DNA of 64,000 nucleotides. Origin: Lutispora thermophila DSM 19022 (GTDB lineage: Bacteria > Bacillota > Clostridia > Lutisporales > Lutisporaceae). Where the stretch lies: the NCBI RefSeq assembly GCF_900142105.1, contig NZ_FQZS01000003.1, positions 1,720 through 65,719 on the forward strand, written 5' to 3'. The notes beneath the pieces were generated by a model, which saw only the letters and a list, made by a program, of their open reading frames with translations, was not told the origin of the DNA and ran no database searches. Each line of letters begins with the position of its first letter. The stretch's first letter is position 1. A program made the position numbers and the translations under genes. Below, in pieces: positions 51,901 to 59,991 of this stretch.

Positions 51901-52192
51901 GGAGTTATTCCGGGTATTGAAGAAAGATGGGTATGCTGTCTTGCAAACACCGTACTCACCTGTACTAGAAAAATCATATGAAGATTATTCAATACAATCA
52001 AAAGAAAAAAGACTAGAAAACTACGGACAGGAAGACCATGTTAGAATTTATGGATTGGACTTTTTCAAAAGGTTAGAAGATGCCGGTTTTAGTTTAAATA
52101 TAATAAACAACAATGAATTGTTTTCAGAAGAAGAATCCAAAAGATACGGTGTTAATTCTTATGAAGATTTAATTCTTGTTCATAAGCAATAA
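48965..52192 (+). CDS. multidomain glycosyltransferase/methyltransferase
   Basis: A 1075-residue protein overlapping the previous stop by one base. Residues about 1-215 are a GT-like domain of the StrF type (KVYLHQDVYIINRSFIKDIL); two GT2 domains follow (about 219 and 536: VSILIPTYNRPEYFRLALES and VSILIPAYNQTKYLKEALES). The C-terminal part (from 840) has a CxxC-pair zinc-like segment (CVICGNQVERF, CPYCYSHD) and a class I methyltransferase (LHIAPEANLRKII, then YFDFIICNHVLEHI). It looks like a composite that builds, and methylates, a short glycan. Confidence 0.85.
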   Translation: MNNNKICFISCVNNQQLYREALYYINQLEIPEGYEVECISVENAESMARGYYEAMKASDAKYKVYLHQDVYIINRSFIKDILNIFKSNEKIGMLGVVGAKVIPTNGVWWESKNKYGKVYDNHAGKVSLLSFEEVKNAYETVQAIDGLTMITQYDIPWRQDIFDGWHFYDLSQSIEFIKAGYDVAIPNQVSPWVIHDCGIVNVKNRYEDYRKLFLEEYSKDIFPLVSILIPTYNRPEYFRLALESALNQTYKNIEIIVGDDSTNDETECLMKNNYLNKYSNIKYYHNEKNLGQFDNDIKLYEMAQGEYINFLMDDDLFEETKIEKMMNYFIFDDKQEITLVTSHRAVIDGNGEIKEIFRGTDRIFDEDKVIDGIELGDFILMNIYNCIGEPTTALFRKDKLMEPFGVFNGRKYGCNVDQASWLNLLSMGKAVYINEVLSYFRVHEGQQQHNLGILLKGYTDYIHQVITGREKGFLSDDDKYIYTVRKFIKYGEENIIKPLDEAGFKSEEYENFKKYYDWLKEENNKIGILHKDNNDLPLVSILIPAYNQTKYLKEALESAINQTYPNIEIIIGDDSTTNEVEEFIKPYLNKYSNIIYFKNKKEKMDYGMTNVNELLNRSKGEYVNYLYHDDIFHVTKIEKMMRYFLSRDDVSLVTSHRQLIDENGEYLPDDNSTRRIVDKDSIINGNELCLLCLDKLINFIGEPTTVLFKKSLLEDGFGYYNNNYYMNIADMVTWFSLLEKGKVAYMCESLSFFRQHSNQNSQNLEVFYTGINEWKKIIDDSYDTGLIDSKMAYINYITKWFYSYNVILKDIPHQKIDSSLKKSLVDSFKNAIDIIAEEAKHKHECVICGNQVERFLPYSVKMPKSIEKYRIVGSDVRNFSCPYCYSHDRERHLKMYFDRLKLWGKITGSRVLHIAPEANLRKIIKSYKPKEYICGDLYPMDSEIIKMDITKIHFENEYFDFIICNHVLEHIEDDMKAMMELFRVLKKDGYAVLQTPYSPVLEKSYEDYSIQSKEKRLENYGQEDHVRIYGLDFFKRLEDAGFSLNIINNNELFSEEESKRYGVNSYEDLILVHKQ

Positions 52193-52203
52193 GGAGTGAA
52201 AAA

Positions 52204-53280
52204 ATGATTAATGTTACCAAAACATACCTACCTGATGTAGAAAAGTTTAAACAATATGTAGACAAAATATTTGATTCAGGTTGGATTACAAATAATGGTC
52301 AAATGGTTAAAGAATTAGAAAAAAGACTTAAAGAATACTTAGGAGTAAAGCATATTATTTTAGTATCAAATGGAACTCTAGCACTTCAAGTAGCTTATAA
52401 ACTTTTGGATTTGACGGGTGAAGTAATCACCACCCCTTTTAGTTTTGTTGCAACTACAAGCAGTCTGGTATGGGAAGGCCTTAAACCTGTATTCGTAGAT
52501 ATAGATTCCGATACATTTTGCTTGGACTATAACAAGTTGGAAGAAAAGATCACAAGGAATACATCTGCTATTCTTCCCGTTCATGTTTTTGGCAATGGGT
52601 GTGAAGTAGAAGAAATAGATAAGATAGCCCAAAAATATGATCTGAAAGTTATATATGATGCTGCCCATGCATTTGGTGTGAAATACAAAGGGGAAAGCAT
52701 TCTTAACTATGGAGATGTATCTGTATTAAGCTTTCATGCTACTAAGGTATTTCATACTATAGAAGGAGGAGCTTTAATAATTAATGAAGATCAATTATAT
52801 GATAAAGCTCGTAAGCTTATTAATTTTGGCATAACAGGTCCGGATACAATAGATGGCATAGGAATCAATGCCAAAATGAATGAGTTTCAAGCAGCAATGG
52901 GACTTTGTGTTTTGGATGATATAGAAAATATAATTAAAGGAAGACAAAAAGTCTATGAAAATTATTTAAATGAGTTTTCTGGTATAAATCAAATAAAGTT
53001 GCAGGTAATCAATAAAAATTGCACCCAAAATTATTCATATTTTCCTATAGTGGTTAGTTCTGAGAAAGTTTTATTAAAAATAAAAGAAAAACTTGAAGCA
53101 AATAACATTTATCCTAGGAGATATTTCTATCCATCTTTAAATACATTAAGTTATGTAGATGAATATGAAGCAAATAACTCATATAACATATCAAATAATA
53201 TACTTTGTTTGCCTATATATTATAATCTTGAATTAGAGCAACAACAAAAGATTATCAAAATTATAAAAGAAAATGTATGA
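52204..53280 (+). CDS. DegT/DnrJ/EryC1/StrS-family sugar aminotransferase
   Basis: A 358-residue PLP enzyme that aminates a nucleotide-linked keto-sugar. The Schiff-base lysine is in FHATKVFHTIEGG (near residue 181), and NGTLALQVAYKLL and ITTPFSFVATTSSLVWEG are family motifs. The closest recalled type is the VioA-like dTDP-4-amino-4,6-dideoxyglucose transaminase. That product would fit the dTDP-sugar genes downstream, but the substrate is inferred. Confidence 0.87.
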   Translation: MINVTKTYLPDVEKFKQYVDKIFDSGWITNNGQMVKELEKRLKEYLGVKHIILVSNGTLALQVAYKLLDLTGEVITTPFSFVATTSSLVWEGLKPVFVDIDSDTFCLDYNKLEEKITRNTSAILPVHVFGNGCEVEEIDKIAQKYDLKVIYDAAHAFGVKYKGESILNYGDVSVLSFHATKVFHTIEGGALIINEDQLYDKARKLINFGITGPDTIDGIGINAKMNEFQAAMGLCVLDDIENIIKGRQKVYENYLNEFSGINQIKLQVINKNCTQNYSYFPIVVSSEKVLLKIKEKLEANNIYPRRYFYPSLNTLSYVDEYEANNSYNISNNILCLPIYYNLELEQQQKIIKIIKENV

Positions 53281-53305
53281 AAAAACGAAATAACAGGTGA
53301 TAGTA

Positions 53306-54205
53306 TTGAAAAGAATTATTTTAACAGGATACACTGGGCAATTAGGACATGAAATAACTAAACGTCTTGAGTGTGATTATAATAATTATTTTTTAGAAAC
53401 AAGTGAAAAAATTATATTGGATAAAAGCAGATCAAAGGAGTTTGACATTACAGATAAAAATTTTGTTTTGGAATATATAAATGCAATAAAACCTGACGTA
53501 ATTATCAACTGTGCTGCCTACACAAATGTTGACCAAGCAGAAGAAAATTATGAAGAGGCTTTTCGAGTAAATTCCTTAGGCCCTAGAAATCTTGCAATTG
53601 CTGCAGAATTTGTTGGGGCAAAGCTTATTCACATATCAACAGATTATGTGTTTGATGGTAAAGGAGTTATTGTAAATGGTGAAAAAATGCCATATAGAGA
53701 GTATGATGTTCCAGGTCCTATTAATGTATATGGGAAAACAAAATTATTGGGAGAAAATTATGTGAGGGAATTTTGCAGCAGGTATTTTATTATAAGAACT
53801 TCATGGCTTTATGGAGAAAATGGAAGTAATTTTGTAAAGACTATTTTGAGGTTAGCCAAAGAAAAAGGCAAACTGCAAGTGGTAAATGACCAAATAGGTA
53901 ATCCAACCAATGCGGAGGATTTAGCGGGTCACATACTTAAGTTGGCTTTTACAGATGAGTATGGTATTTACCATTGTACCGGAAATGGAATTGCCAGTTG
54001 GTATGATTTTGCATGCAAGATAGTTGAGTATGCCGGTATAGGGTGTATTGTGGAGCCGGTAACTTCTGAGCAATATGCAAGGAAAGCCAAGCGTCCTTCC
54101 TATTCATGTTTAGACAACATGATGTTAAGAAGCACCATAGGTGATAACATGAGGTATTGGGAAGAGGCATTAAAAGATTTTATAAAAAATACATTAAAGC
54201 TATAG
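53306..54205 (+). CDS. rfbD: dTDP-4-dehydrorhamnose reductase
   Basis: A 299-residue short-chain reductase that makes dTDP-L-rhamnose in the last step. It starts with the nucleotide loop ILTGYTGQLGHEIT, has the YxxxK motif in NVYGKTKLLGE, and FIIRTSWLYGENGSNFV. The TTG at 53306 is preferred over a GTG at 53297 because AGGTGAT lies before it. It is the first of four rfb genes in the order D-C-B-A. Confidence 0.93.
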   Translation: MKRIILTGYTGQLGHEITKRLECDYNNYFLETSEKIILDKSRSKEFDITDKNFVLEYINAIKPDVIINCAAYTNVDQAEENYEEAFRVNSLGPRNLAIAAEFVGAKLIHISTDYVFDGKGVIVNGEKMPYREYDVPGPINVYGKTKLLGENYVREFCSRYFIIRTSWLYGENGSNFVKTILRLAKEKGKLQVVNDQIGNPTNAEDLAGHILKLAFTDEYGIYHCTGNGIASWYDFACKIVEYAGIGCIVEPVTSEQYARKAKRPSYSCLDNMMLRSTIGDNMRYWEEALKDFIKNTLKL

Positions 54206-54216
54206 GGGATAGATAG

Positions 54217-54780
54217 ATGAGTAATTTTGTTTTTAATAAAACAGGCATAGAAGGTTTATATGTTATTGAGCAAAAGATCTTTAAGGACAACAGAGGTTAT
54301 TTCATGGAAACATATAACGAGAAGGCTTTTAAAGAAGCAGGACTGGATGTTAGATTTGTTCAGGATAATCAATCAAAATCAAAAAAAGGAGTATTGAGAG
54401 GCCTGCATTTTCAGAAGAAATATCCACAAGGGAAATTGGTTCGTGTTCTCAAAGGTGAAGTATTTGATGTAGCTGTTGATTTGAGAAAAAACTCATCAAC
54501 ATTTAAGCAATGGTATGGATGTTATTTAAGTGAGGAAAATGGAAGGCAAATGTATATACCTGAAGGTTTTGCGCATGGTTTTTTAGTCTTGTCTGATGAG
54601 GCTGAGTTTACATATAAATGTACTAATTTTTATCATCCCGAAGATGAAGGTGGATATCCATGGAATGACCCATCATTTGATATTAAATGGCCTTTAGGTG
54701 GAGTTGAAGAATTGCTGCTATCTGATAAAGATAAGAATTATAAGACATTCAATGAAGCTGGATTTTGTTATGATATATAA
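54217..54780 (+). CDS. rfbC: dTDP-4-dehydrorhamnose 3,5-epimerase
   Basis: A 187-residue cupin-fold epimerase, with FVQDNQSKSKKGVLRGLHFQ, VRVLKGEVFDVAVDLR and YIPEGFAHGFLVLSDEAE. The catalytic His of RGLHFQ is visible. It acts between RfbB and RfbD. ATG is 12 bases after rfbD. Confidence 0.96.
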   Translation: MSNFVFNKTGIEGLYVIEQKIFKDNRGYFMETYNEKAFKEAGLDVRFVQDNQSKSKKGVLRGLHFQKKYPQGKLVRVLKGEVFDVAVDLRKNSSTFKQWYGCYLSEENGRQMYIPEGFAHGFLVLSDEAEFTYKCTNFYHPEDEGGYPWNDPSFDIKWPLGGVEELLLSDKDKNYKTFNEAGFCYDI

Positions 54781-54794
54781 AGGGGGCTATTGGT

Positions 54795-55877
54795 TTGAAG
54801 ACTTATCTTATAACCGGTGGAGCAGGGTTTATTGGATCTAATTTTATCCATTATATAATGAAAAAGTATGATGATATTTTTGTCATAAATTTGGACAAGC
54901 TTACATATGCAGGAAATCTAAATAATTTGAAGGATATTGAAGATAATAAAAATTATGTTTTTGTTAAAGGAGATATTACTGACGGTAAGTTAGTAGATTC
55001 CATTTTTCAAAAATATGATATAGATTATGTGATTAACTTTGCTGCTGAATCTCATGTGGATAGAAGTATAGAGAACCCTATGGAGTTTATAAGGACCAAT
55101 ATTGAAGGTACTTTTGTATTACTGGAAGCAGCTAAAAAAGCATGGCTTAAGGGAGAGAAATGGGAGGAAGGAAAGAAATTTTTACAAGTTTCAACAGACG
55201 AGGTATACGGTTCTTTAGGAGAGACAGGTTATTTTAGCGAGTTTACTCCTCTTGATCCAAGAAGCCCTTATTCTTCCAGTAAAGCATCTGCAGATTTGTT
55301 GGTAAAATCATATTTTGAAACCTATCAGATGCCAATTAATATCACAAGATGTTCAAATAACTATGGCCCTTATCAATTTCCAGAAAAACTAATACCTCTT
55401 ATGATTAATAATTGTCTTAGTGGAAAAGATTTACCTGTTTATGGAGACGGAAGAAATATAAGAGACTGGATATATGTAGAAGATCATGCTCGGGCAATTG
55501 ATTTGGTAGTGAATAAAGGTCAAATAGGACAAGTTTATAACATTGGTGGAGGCAATGAAAGAACAAATATCGATATAGTTAAGACAATTATAAATGCATT
55601 AAGAGATTTGCTTTCCGATGATGACATCAGGAAAGAAAGAATAAGCGAAGATAAGATTAAATATGTAAAAGACAGGAAAGGGCACGATAGAAGATATGCC
55701 ATTGACTCAACGAAGATTAAGAATGAATTGGGATGGAGAGCTATGACTTCTTTTGGAGAGGGAATAGAATTCACTGTGAAATGGTATTTAGAGAACAGTC
55801 AGTGGCTTGATGAAGTTACATCCGGTGCTTATGAAGATTATTATAAGAAAATGTACATCGATAGAGAAAGAGGGTAG
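54795..55877 (+). CDS. rfbB: dTDP-glucose 4,6-dehydratase
   Basis: A 360-residue NAD-dependent enzyme. N-terminal [42 protein letters not shown] and [12 protein letters not shown] (with the catalytic Tyr/Lys pair) identify it. The start is TTG behind GGGGGC. It feeds both the reductase and the aminotransferase branch. Confidence 0.96.
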   Translation: MKTYLITGGAGFIGSNFIHYIMKKYDDIFVINLDKLTYAGNLNNLKDIEDNKNYVFVKGDITDGKLVDSIFQKYDIDYVINFAAESHVDRSIENPMEFIRTNIEGTFVLLEAAKKAWLKGEKWEEGKKFLQVSTDEVYGSLGETGYFSEFTPLDPRSPYSSSKASADLLVKSYFETYQMPINITRCSNNYGPYQFPEKLIPLMINNCLSGKDLPVYGDGRNIRDWIYVEDHARAIDLVVNKGQIGQVYNIGGGNERTNIDIVKTIINALRDLLSDDDIRKERISEDKIKYVKDRKGHDRRYAIDSTKIKNELGWRAMTSFGEGIEFTVKWYLENSQWLDEVTSGAYEDYYKKMYIDRERG

Positions 55878-55882
55878 TTATT

Positions 55883-56740
55883 TTGAAAGGCATTATATTA
55901 GCAGGAGGAAGCGGAACCCGTTTATACCCTATTACAAAATCTATCAGCAAGCAGATTGTTCCAATATATGACAAACCCATGATCTATTATCCTTTATCTG
56001 TCCTAATGCTTGCTGGTATAAGAGATATATTGATTATATCAACACCTAGGGATTTGCCTGTTTATGAAGAGCTGCTAGGAGATGGCAGTCAATTAGGCAT
56101 GAATTTTTCTTACAGAGTGCAATTAAAACCTAATGGTATTGCAGAAGCCTTTATAATAGGAGAAGAATTTATAAAAGATGAATCAGTAGCTTTAATATTA
56201 GGTGATAATGTATTTTATGGATATGGGTTTACTGGAATTTTGAGAGAAGTTGCAAGTTTAAAAGAAGGAGCTTATATATTCGGATATTATGTAAATAATC
56301 CAAGAGCATATGGAGTGGTAGAGTTTGATGATCAATGGAATGTATTATCTATAGAAGAGAAGCCGAGAGAACCTAAATCAAACTATGCAGTTCCAGGGCT
56401 GTATTTTTATGATAAAAATGTGGTTGATATTGCGAAAAATCTAAAGCCTTCTGCCAGGGGCGAATTGGAAATCACAGATGTAAACAAGGAATATTTGAAT
56501 AATAAAAAACTGAAAGTAAAAGTATTGGGAAGAGGATTTGCATGGTTGGATACAGGAACTCATGATGCTCTGTTAGAAGCCAGCAACTTTGTTCAGACTG
56601 TTCAAAAAAGGCAAGGTTTATATGTAGCTTGTATTGAAGAAATTGCATATAGAAATGGATTTATTTCAAAAGAACAACTTCATGCTTTGGCAGAGCCATT
56701 GATGAAGACAGAATATGGAAAGTATCTGATGGCATTATAA
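55883..56740 (+). CDS. rfbA: glucose-1-phosphate thymidylyltransferase
   Basis: A 285-residue nucleotidyltransferase that makes dTDP-glucose. It has [38 protein letters not shown] and the C-terminal [20 protein letters not shown] start, AGAGGG upstream. It completes the dTDP-rhamnose pathway in the island. Confidence 0.96.
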   Translation: MKGIILAGGSGTRLYPITKSISKQIVPIYDKPMIYYPLSVLMLAGIRDILIISTPRDLPVYEELLGDGSQLGMNFSYRVQLKPNGIAEAFIIGEEFIKDESVALILGDNVFYGYGFTGILREVASLKEGAYIFGYYVNNPRAYGVVEFDDQWNVLSIEEKPREPKSNYAVPGLYFYDKNVVDIAKNLKPSARGELEITDVNKEYLNNKKLKVKVLGRGFAWLDTGTHDALLEASNFVQTVQKRQGLYVACIEEIAYRNGFISKEQLHALAEPLMKTEYGKYLMAL

Positions 56741-56772
56741 GATATATAAAAAAAATCACAGAGAGGTTGATT

Positions 56773-57144
56773 ATGATGGATAGATATCGTGAAGTAATAG
56801 AAAGAATACTGGAACTCCTAGATACTATGAAAGAAGGATTGGATTATGTACAAGTACAACTAACAGAATTGAAATACGAAGAAGCATTAGTTGTTATTAA
56901 AGATATAGTTGATGCTTTAGATAGTATCTATAACTCTATACAACCCATGGAGAGTGAACTACCAGAAAATAATTTGGCCGCTTTTACTACATCTATTAAG
57001 TATAATATGGATAATGTAATAAAGAGTTATGAGCAAGGTAAGGAGGCTTATGTATCGGAGCAAATAGAGAAAGGTATTGTTCCAAGTTTCTTGGTATGGA
57101 AAAAAGAGATTGAAAGAGTTTTAAGGCCATATGTGATCTCATAA
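56773..57144 (+). CDS. small helical protein of unknown function
   Basis: A 123-residue all-helical protein with no recognised motif. It has VQVQLTELKYEEALVVIKDI and IEKGIVPSFLVWKKEIERVL. Similar small helical genes are often seen near flagellin glycosylation loci, but I could not name a family with certainty. AGAGAGG stands before ATG 56773. It lies between rfbA and a glycosyltransferase and is probably co-transcribed. Confidence 0.6.
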   Translation: MMDRYREVIERILELLDTMKEGLDYVQVQLTELKYEEALVVIKDIVDALDSIYNSIQPMESELPENNLAAFTTSIKYNMDNVIKSYEQGKEAYVSEQIEKGIVPSFLVWKKEIERVLRPYVIS

Positions 57145-57172
57145 TGCAAATATTGATTAAATGGGTGATGAA

Positions 57173-58492
57173 ATGATACCAATAAGCCTATGTATGATAG
57201 TAAAGAATGAAGAAGCGAATCTTGATAAATGCTTAAATAGTATTGGTGACTATGTCGATGAAATAATAGTAGTTGACACAGGATCAAAAGATAAAACTAA
57301 AGAAGTTGCCTATAAATATACTGATAAGGTTTACGACTTTGATTGGGTTGATGATTTTTCGAAAGCTAGAAATTTTTCGATTTCAAAAGCTACTAATGAT
57401 TGGATTTTAGTGTTAGATGCAGATGAGTTTCTAATTCATTTTGATAAATTACAAGTGCAAAATTTTTTGTCTCAAAATGAAAAAGCAATAGGCAGGATAG
57501 AAATAATACTTAATTTTTCTTATTATGATAAAATCAAAGAAGTTCAGAAATCTAGAGACAGAATTGCTAGACTGTTTAATAGAAAACACTACAAATATGA
57601 AGGAATTATTCATGAGCAAATCGTACCTTTAGATGGAATTGCAATAAAATCCCAAAATATAGGCATTAGTGTAGATCACGTAGGATATATGGCTGAAGAA
57701 GTAAGAAGGAAAAATAAATGGGAAAGAAATAAAAAGCTTTTGGAAAAGTCGATTAAGGAGAATCCTAATGATCCATACTTATACTATAATTTAGGTAAGA
57801 TACATTATTTGACAAAAAACTACGTTGACGCTATAAAAATGTTTGATAAAGCTATGCAATCGGATATTGATTATAAATTGGAGTATGCCCAAGATTTGGT
57901 TATAACTTACGGTTATTCTTTGTTAAATCTGCGAAAATATGAAGATGCATTGAAAGTCATGGAGTATGAATTCTATTATAAAAATCTGGCAGATTATTAT
58001 TTCTTGTTAGGACTTATAAAGATGAATATTGGGAAGTTTGAAGAAGCCATTGTTAATTTTAAAAAATCCATAGGAAAAACAGAAAAGGTAATTGGTACAA
58101 GCAGTTATTTATCATATTATAATCTTGGTGTAATATATGAGGTATTGGGAGATATTGGACAAGCTTTGAGTTATTATGGAAAATGTGGCGAATATGTACC
58201 TGCTTCTAAAAGGATAAATGAAATAATAAAAAGTGGTAAAGCAAAGAGGCAAATTCAAGAACATATTGAGATAGGCAATTTAGAGAAGGCTAAAAGCATT
58301 CTTAATATTATAGAAGATTTTCTTAAAAATGATCCAGAGATTTATTCAATAAAAGCCGTCATTTTTATGATGGAAAATAAACTTAAAGAAGCCAGAAGAA
58401 CTCTTGAAAAAGGATTGCAAATGTTTAGTAATGATGAAGATCTTTTATATAATATTGAATATTTAAATAGTATTGAGAATACAAGTGATTAA
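57173..58492 (+). CDS. glycosyltransferase family 2 with TPR repeats
   Basis: A 439-residue protein: an N-terminal GT2 domain (PISLCMIVKNEEANLDKCLN, VVDTGSKDKT, LVLDADEFL) and C-terminal TPRs (LYYNLGKIHYLTKNYVDAIK, SYYNLGVIYEVLGDIGQAL). The GT2 half is closely like the first GT2 of the 45.7 kb protein. The start ATG 57173 has GGGTGATG upstream. TPR-containing GT2 enzymes often modify flagellin or other surface proteins, which fits this place. Confidence 0.88.
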   Translation: MIPISLCMIVKNEEANLDKCLNSIGDYVDEIIVVDTGSKDKTKEVAYKYTDKVYDFDWVDDFSKARNFSISKATNDWILVLDADEFLIHFDKLQVQNFLSQNEKAIGRIEIILNFSYYDKIKEVQKSRDRIARLFNRKHYKYEGIIHEQIVPLDGIAIKSQNIGISVDHVGYMAEEVRRKNKWERNKKLLEKSIKENPNDPYLYYNLGKIHYLTKNYVDAIKMFDKAMQSDIDYKLEYAQDLVITYGYSLLNLRKYEDALKVMEYEFYYKNLADYYFLLGLIKMNIGKFEEAIVNFKKSIGKTEKVIGTSSYLSYYNLGVIYEVLGDIGQALSYYGKCGEYVPASKRINEIIKSGKAKRQIQEHIEIGNLEKAKSILNIIEDFLKNDPEIYSIKAVIFMMENKLKEARRTLEKGLQMFSNDEDLLYNIEYLNSIENTSD

Positions 58493-58547
58493 AGTGAATT
58501 ATGTTAAATATCAATGACTATTCAGTTAATTTATAATACAGCACGTT

Positions 58548-58606
58548 AAAAATGGACAAACAAGCGATTACCAAATTTCGACTATGGTATCGCTGTGTCC
58601 ATTTTT
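58548..58606. terminator. long hairpin, probable terminator or element end
   Basis: AAAAATGGACA (58548-58558) pairs with TGTCCATTTTT (58596-58606); further inside AGCGAT pairs with ATCGCT and ACC with GGT. A stem of about 20 bases with a few unpaired positions. It ends the glycan island and could also be one end of the adjacent IS scar. Confidence 0.6.
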
Positions 58607-58736
58607 ATAATTATGGGTTTTAGTGAAGTTACCCCGGTTTGATGGATACAAAGAGAAGATGTGGCTAGTACTTGAAGTTTGAAGGAGTGTCTATTGTACA
58701 TAGCTTAAACATTCAAACAGCAATCGTAAGCAATTA

Positions 58737-58890
58737 AACGAGGAGTTGGTTGACAAAGTCAAAAAAGTATTTAACCAATCTCGCCAAACTTATGGAAGCA
58801 CAAAAAATACTTATGCTCTTAAGAATCGAGGTATCTCATGAAGCAAAAAACGCGTGGCTTGTTTGATGAAGGCTGGATTTACCTTGTTGC
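58737..58890 (+). pseudogene. IS3-family transposase (OrfB) remnant
   Basis: A short stretch translates to NEELVDKVKKVFNQSRQTYG, then STKNTYALKNRGIS, an in-frame TGA, and SKKRVACLMKAGFTL. This is the conserved segment just before the catalytic core of IS3 OrfB (compare SRQTYGSRR...RVARLM). No DDE core or second terminal repeat is visible, so it is a decayed fragment. From 58607 to 58736 I see no gene. Confidence 0.75.
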
Positions 58891-58918
58891 AGTTGTTGAC
58901 TGGGCTATGGTAAGGTCA

Positions 58919-59617
58919 CTAAACTAAAATATAATCGTTTAAAATTTTACTTATTTCATTAATTGAGTTAAACATCATTACATCTATAATAGACAGATTT
59001 GGAGTAAACTCACTTTTATACTGAGTGTAGTTGATGTTGTTAGTTTTTAAAAACTTCAATTTAATGCCTATGTTGTTGAAATCTTCACGTGAGTATAACT
59101 CCTGACCACCAATTGCATTATAATACTCATCAGCATTTAATATTTTACATATTTCAATTATTTTATCTTGTCCCTTCAAGGAGTTATTTTTTTGAATACA
59201 CGATGACATAATTATTTCAGTATCTATTTGTAAATGCTTACATACTCTCCTTATACTATATTCCAGATATTTTGCAAGATTTTTCTCTGTGTTATTTACA
59301 ATGTTTTCAATAATGCTGAAGGTTTCCAAATAGTATGGTGCTTTTCTGTAAGCTGTTTCTATAGTTTTTAATAGTTTTTTTCTAAACAGTTCACTATCCG
59401 ACACTTCAATTTGGTTAATTAGTTTATTTTGACTAGCGCCGACCATTTGAAGATTAATTCTCTGAACTTTACCATTTAACAATATATTATTTCTATTAAC
59501 CCATCCTCGATTAATATAATTAACATCGTCATATATAACAAATTTATCAACGGCATTTATTAATTGCCAGTATCCTATATATGGGAAAAAGTATGGTTGC
59601 ATAATTGCAACTTTCAT
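58919..59617 (-). CDS. WbqC-like family protein
   Basis: A 232-residue protein. The start MKVAIMQPYFFPYIGYWQLI, YDDVNYINRGWVNRN, the INLQMVGASQNKLINQIEVS segment and the C-terminal SIIDVMMFNSIN are WbqC-family signatures. The family is found in O-antigen and glycan loci, and is thought to act in sugar or glycine conjugation, but the reaction is uncertain. It is in opposite orientation to the glycan island, next to an IS scar, suggesting local rearrangement. Confidence 0.87.
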   Translation of the reverse strand: MKVAIMQPYFFPYIGYWQLINAVDKFVIYDDVNYINRGWVNRNNILLNGKVQRINLQMVGASQNKLINQIEVSDSELFRKKLLKTIETAYRKAPYYLETFSIIENIVNNTEKNLAKYLEYSIRRVCKHLQIDTEIIMSSCIQKNNSLKGQDKIIEICKILNADEYYNAIGGQELYSREDFNNIGIKLKFLKTNNINYTQYKSEFTPNLSIIDVMMFNSINEISKILNDYILV

Positions 59618-59991
59618 ATTTTCACATCCTTCTTATTTTTGAATAGTCCTTTATTATTTCTAATCTGTCTTAAATGTAGTTTTAGTATTCTATGATATAG
59701 ACATTGATTGTCAAATAGAATTTATTTTCAATCTGTATTTACTATAACTTTTATATTTGATAACTTCTACCTTGTTTATGATTCTTTCTAATAGTCTATT
59801 GGTGTATTGGAATTATGATGTTTTTTATGGTATTCATATACTTCAATAATTACATTGCAAAGCATTATTATTAATTCTACACTAAAATTTATAGCTTGTA
59901 AGTATATTATATCTAAAAATTAATGCAATAGTTTATATTTTTTAACATATGGTACAATATAGCTAATGAAAATTATTTTAGAGGTGATATT
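59618..59991. other. AT-rich intergenic region, no feature recognised
   Basis: Between the divergent wbqC-like and AmmeMemoRadiSam genes. It is very AT-rich. I see only a weak TACAAT near 59953 that might be a -10 for the rightward gene. Confidence 0.4.
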
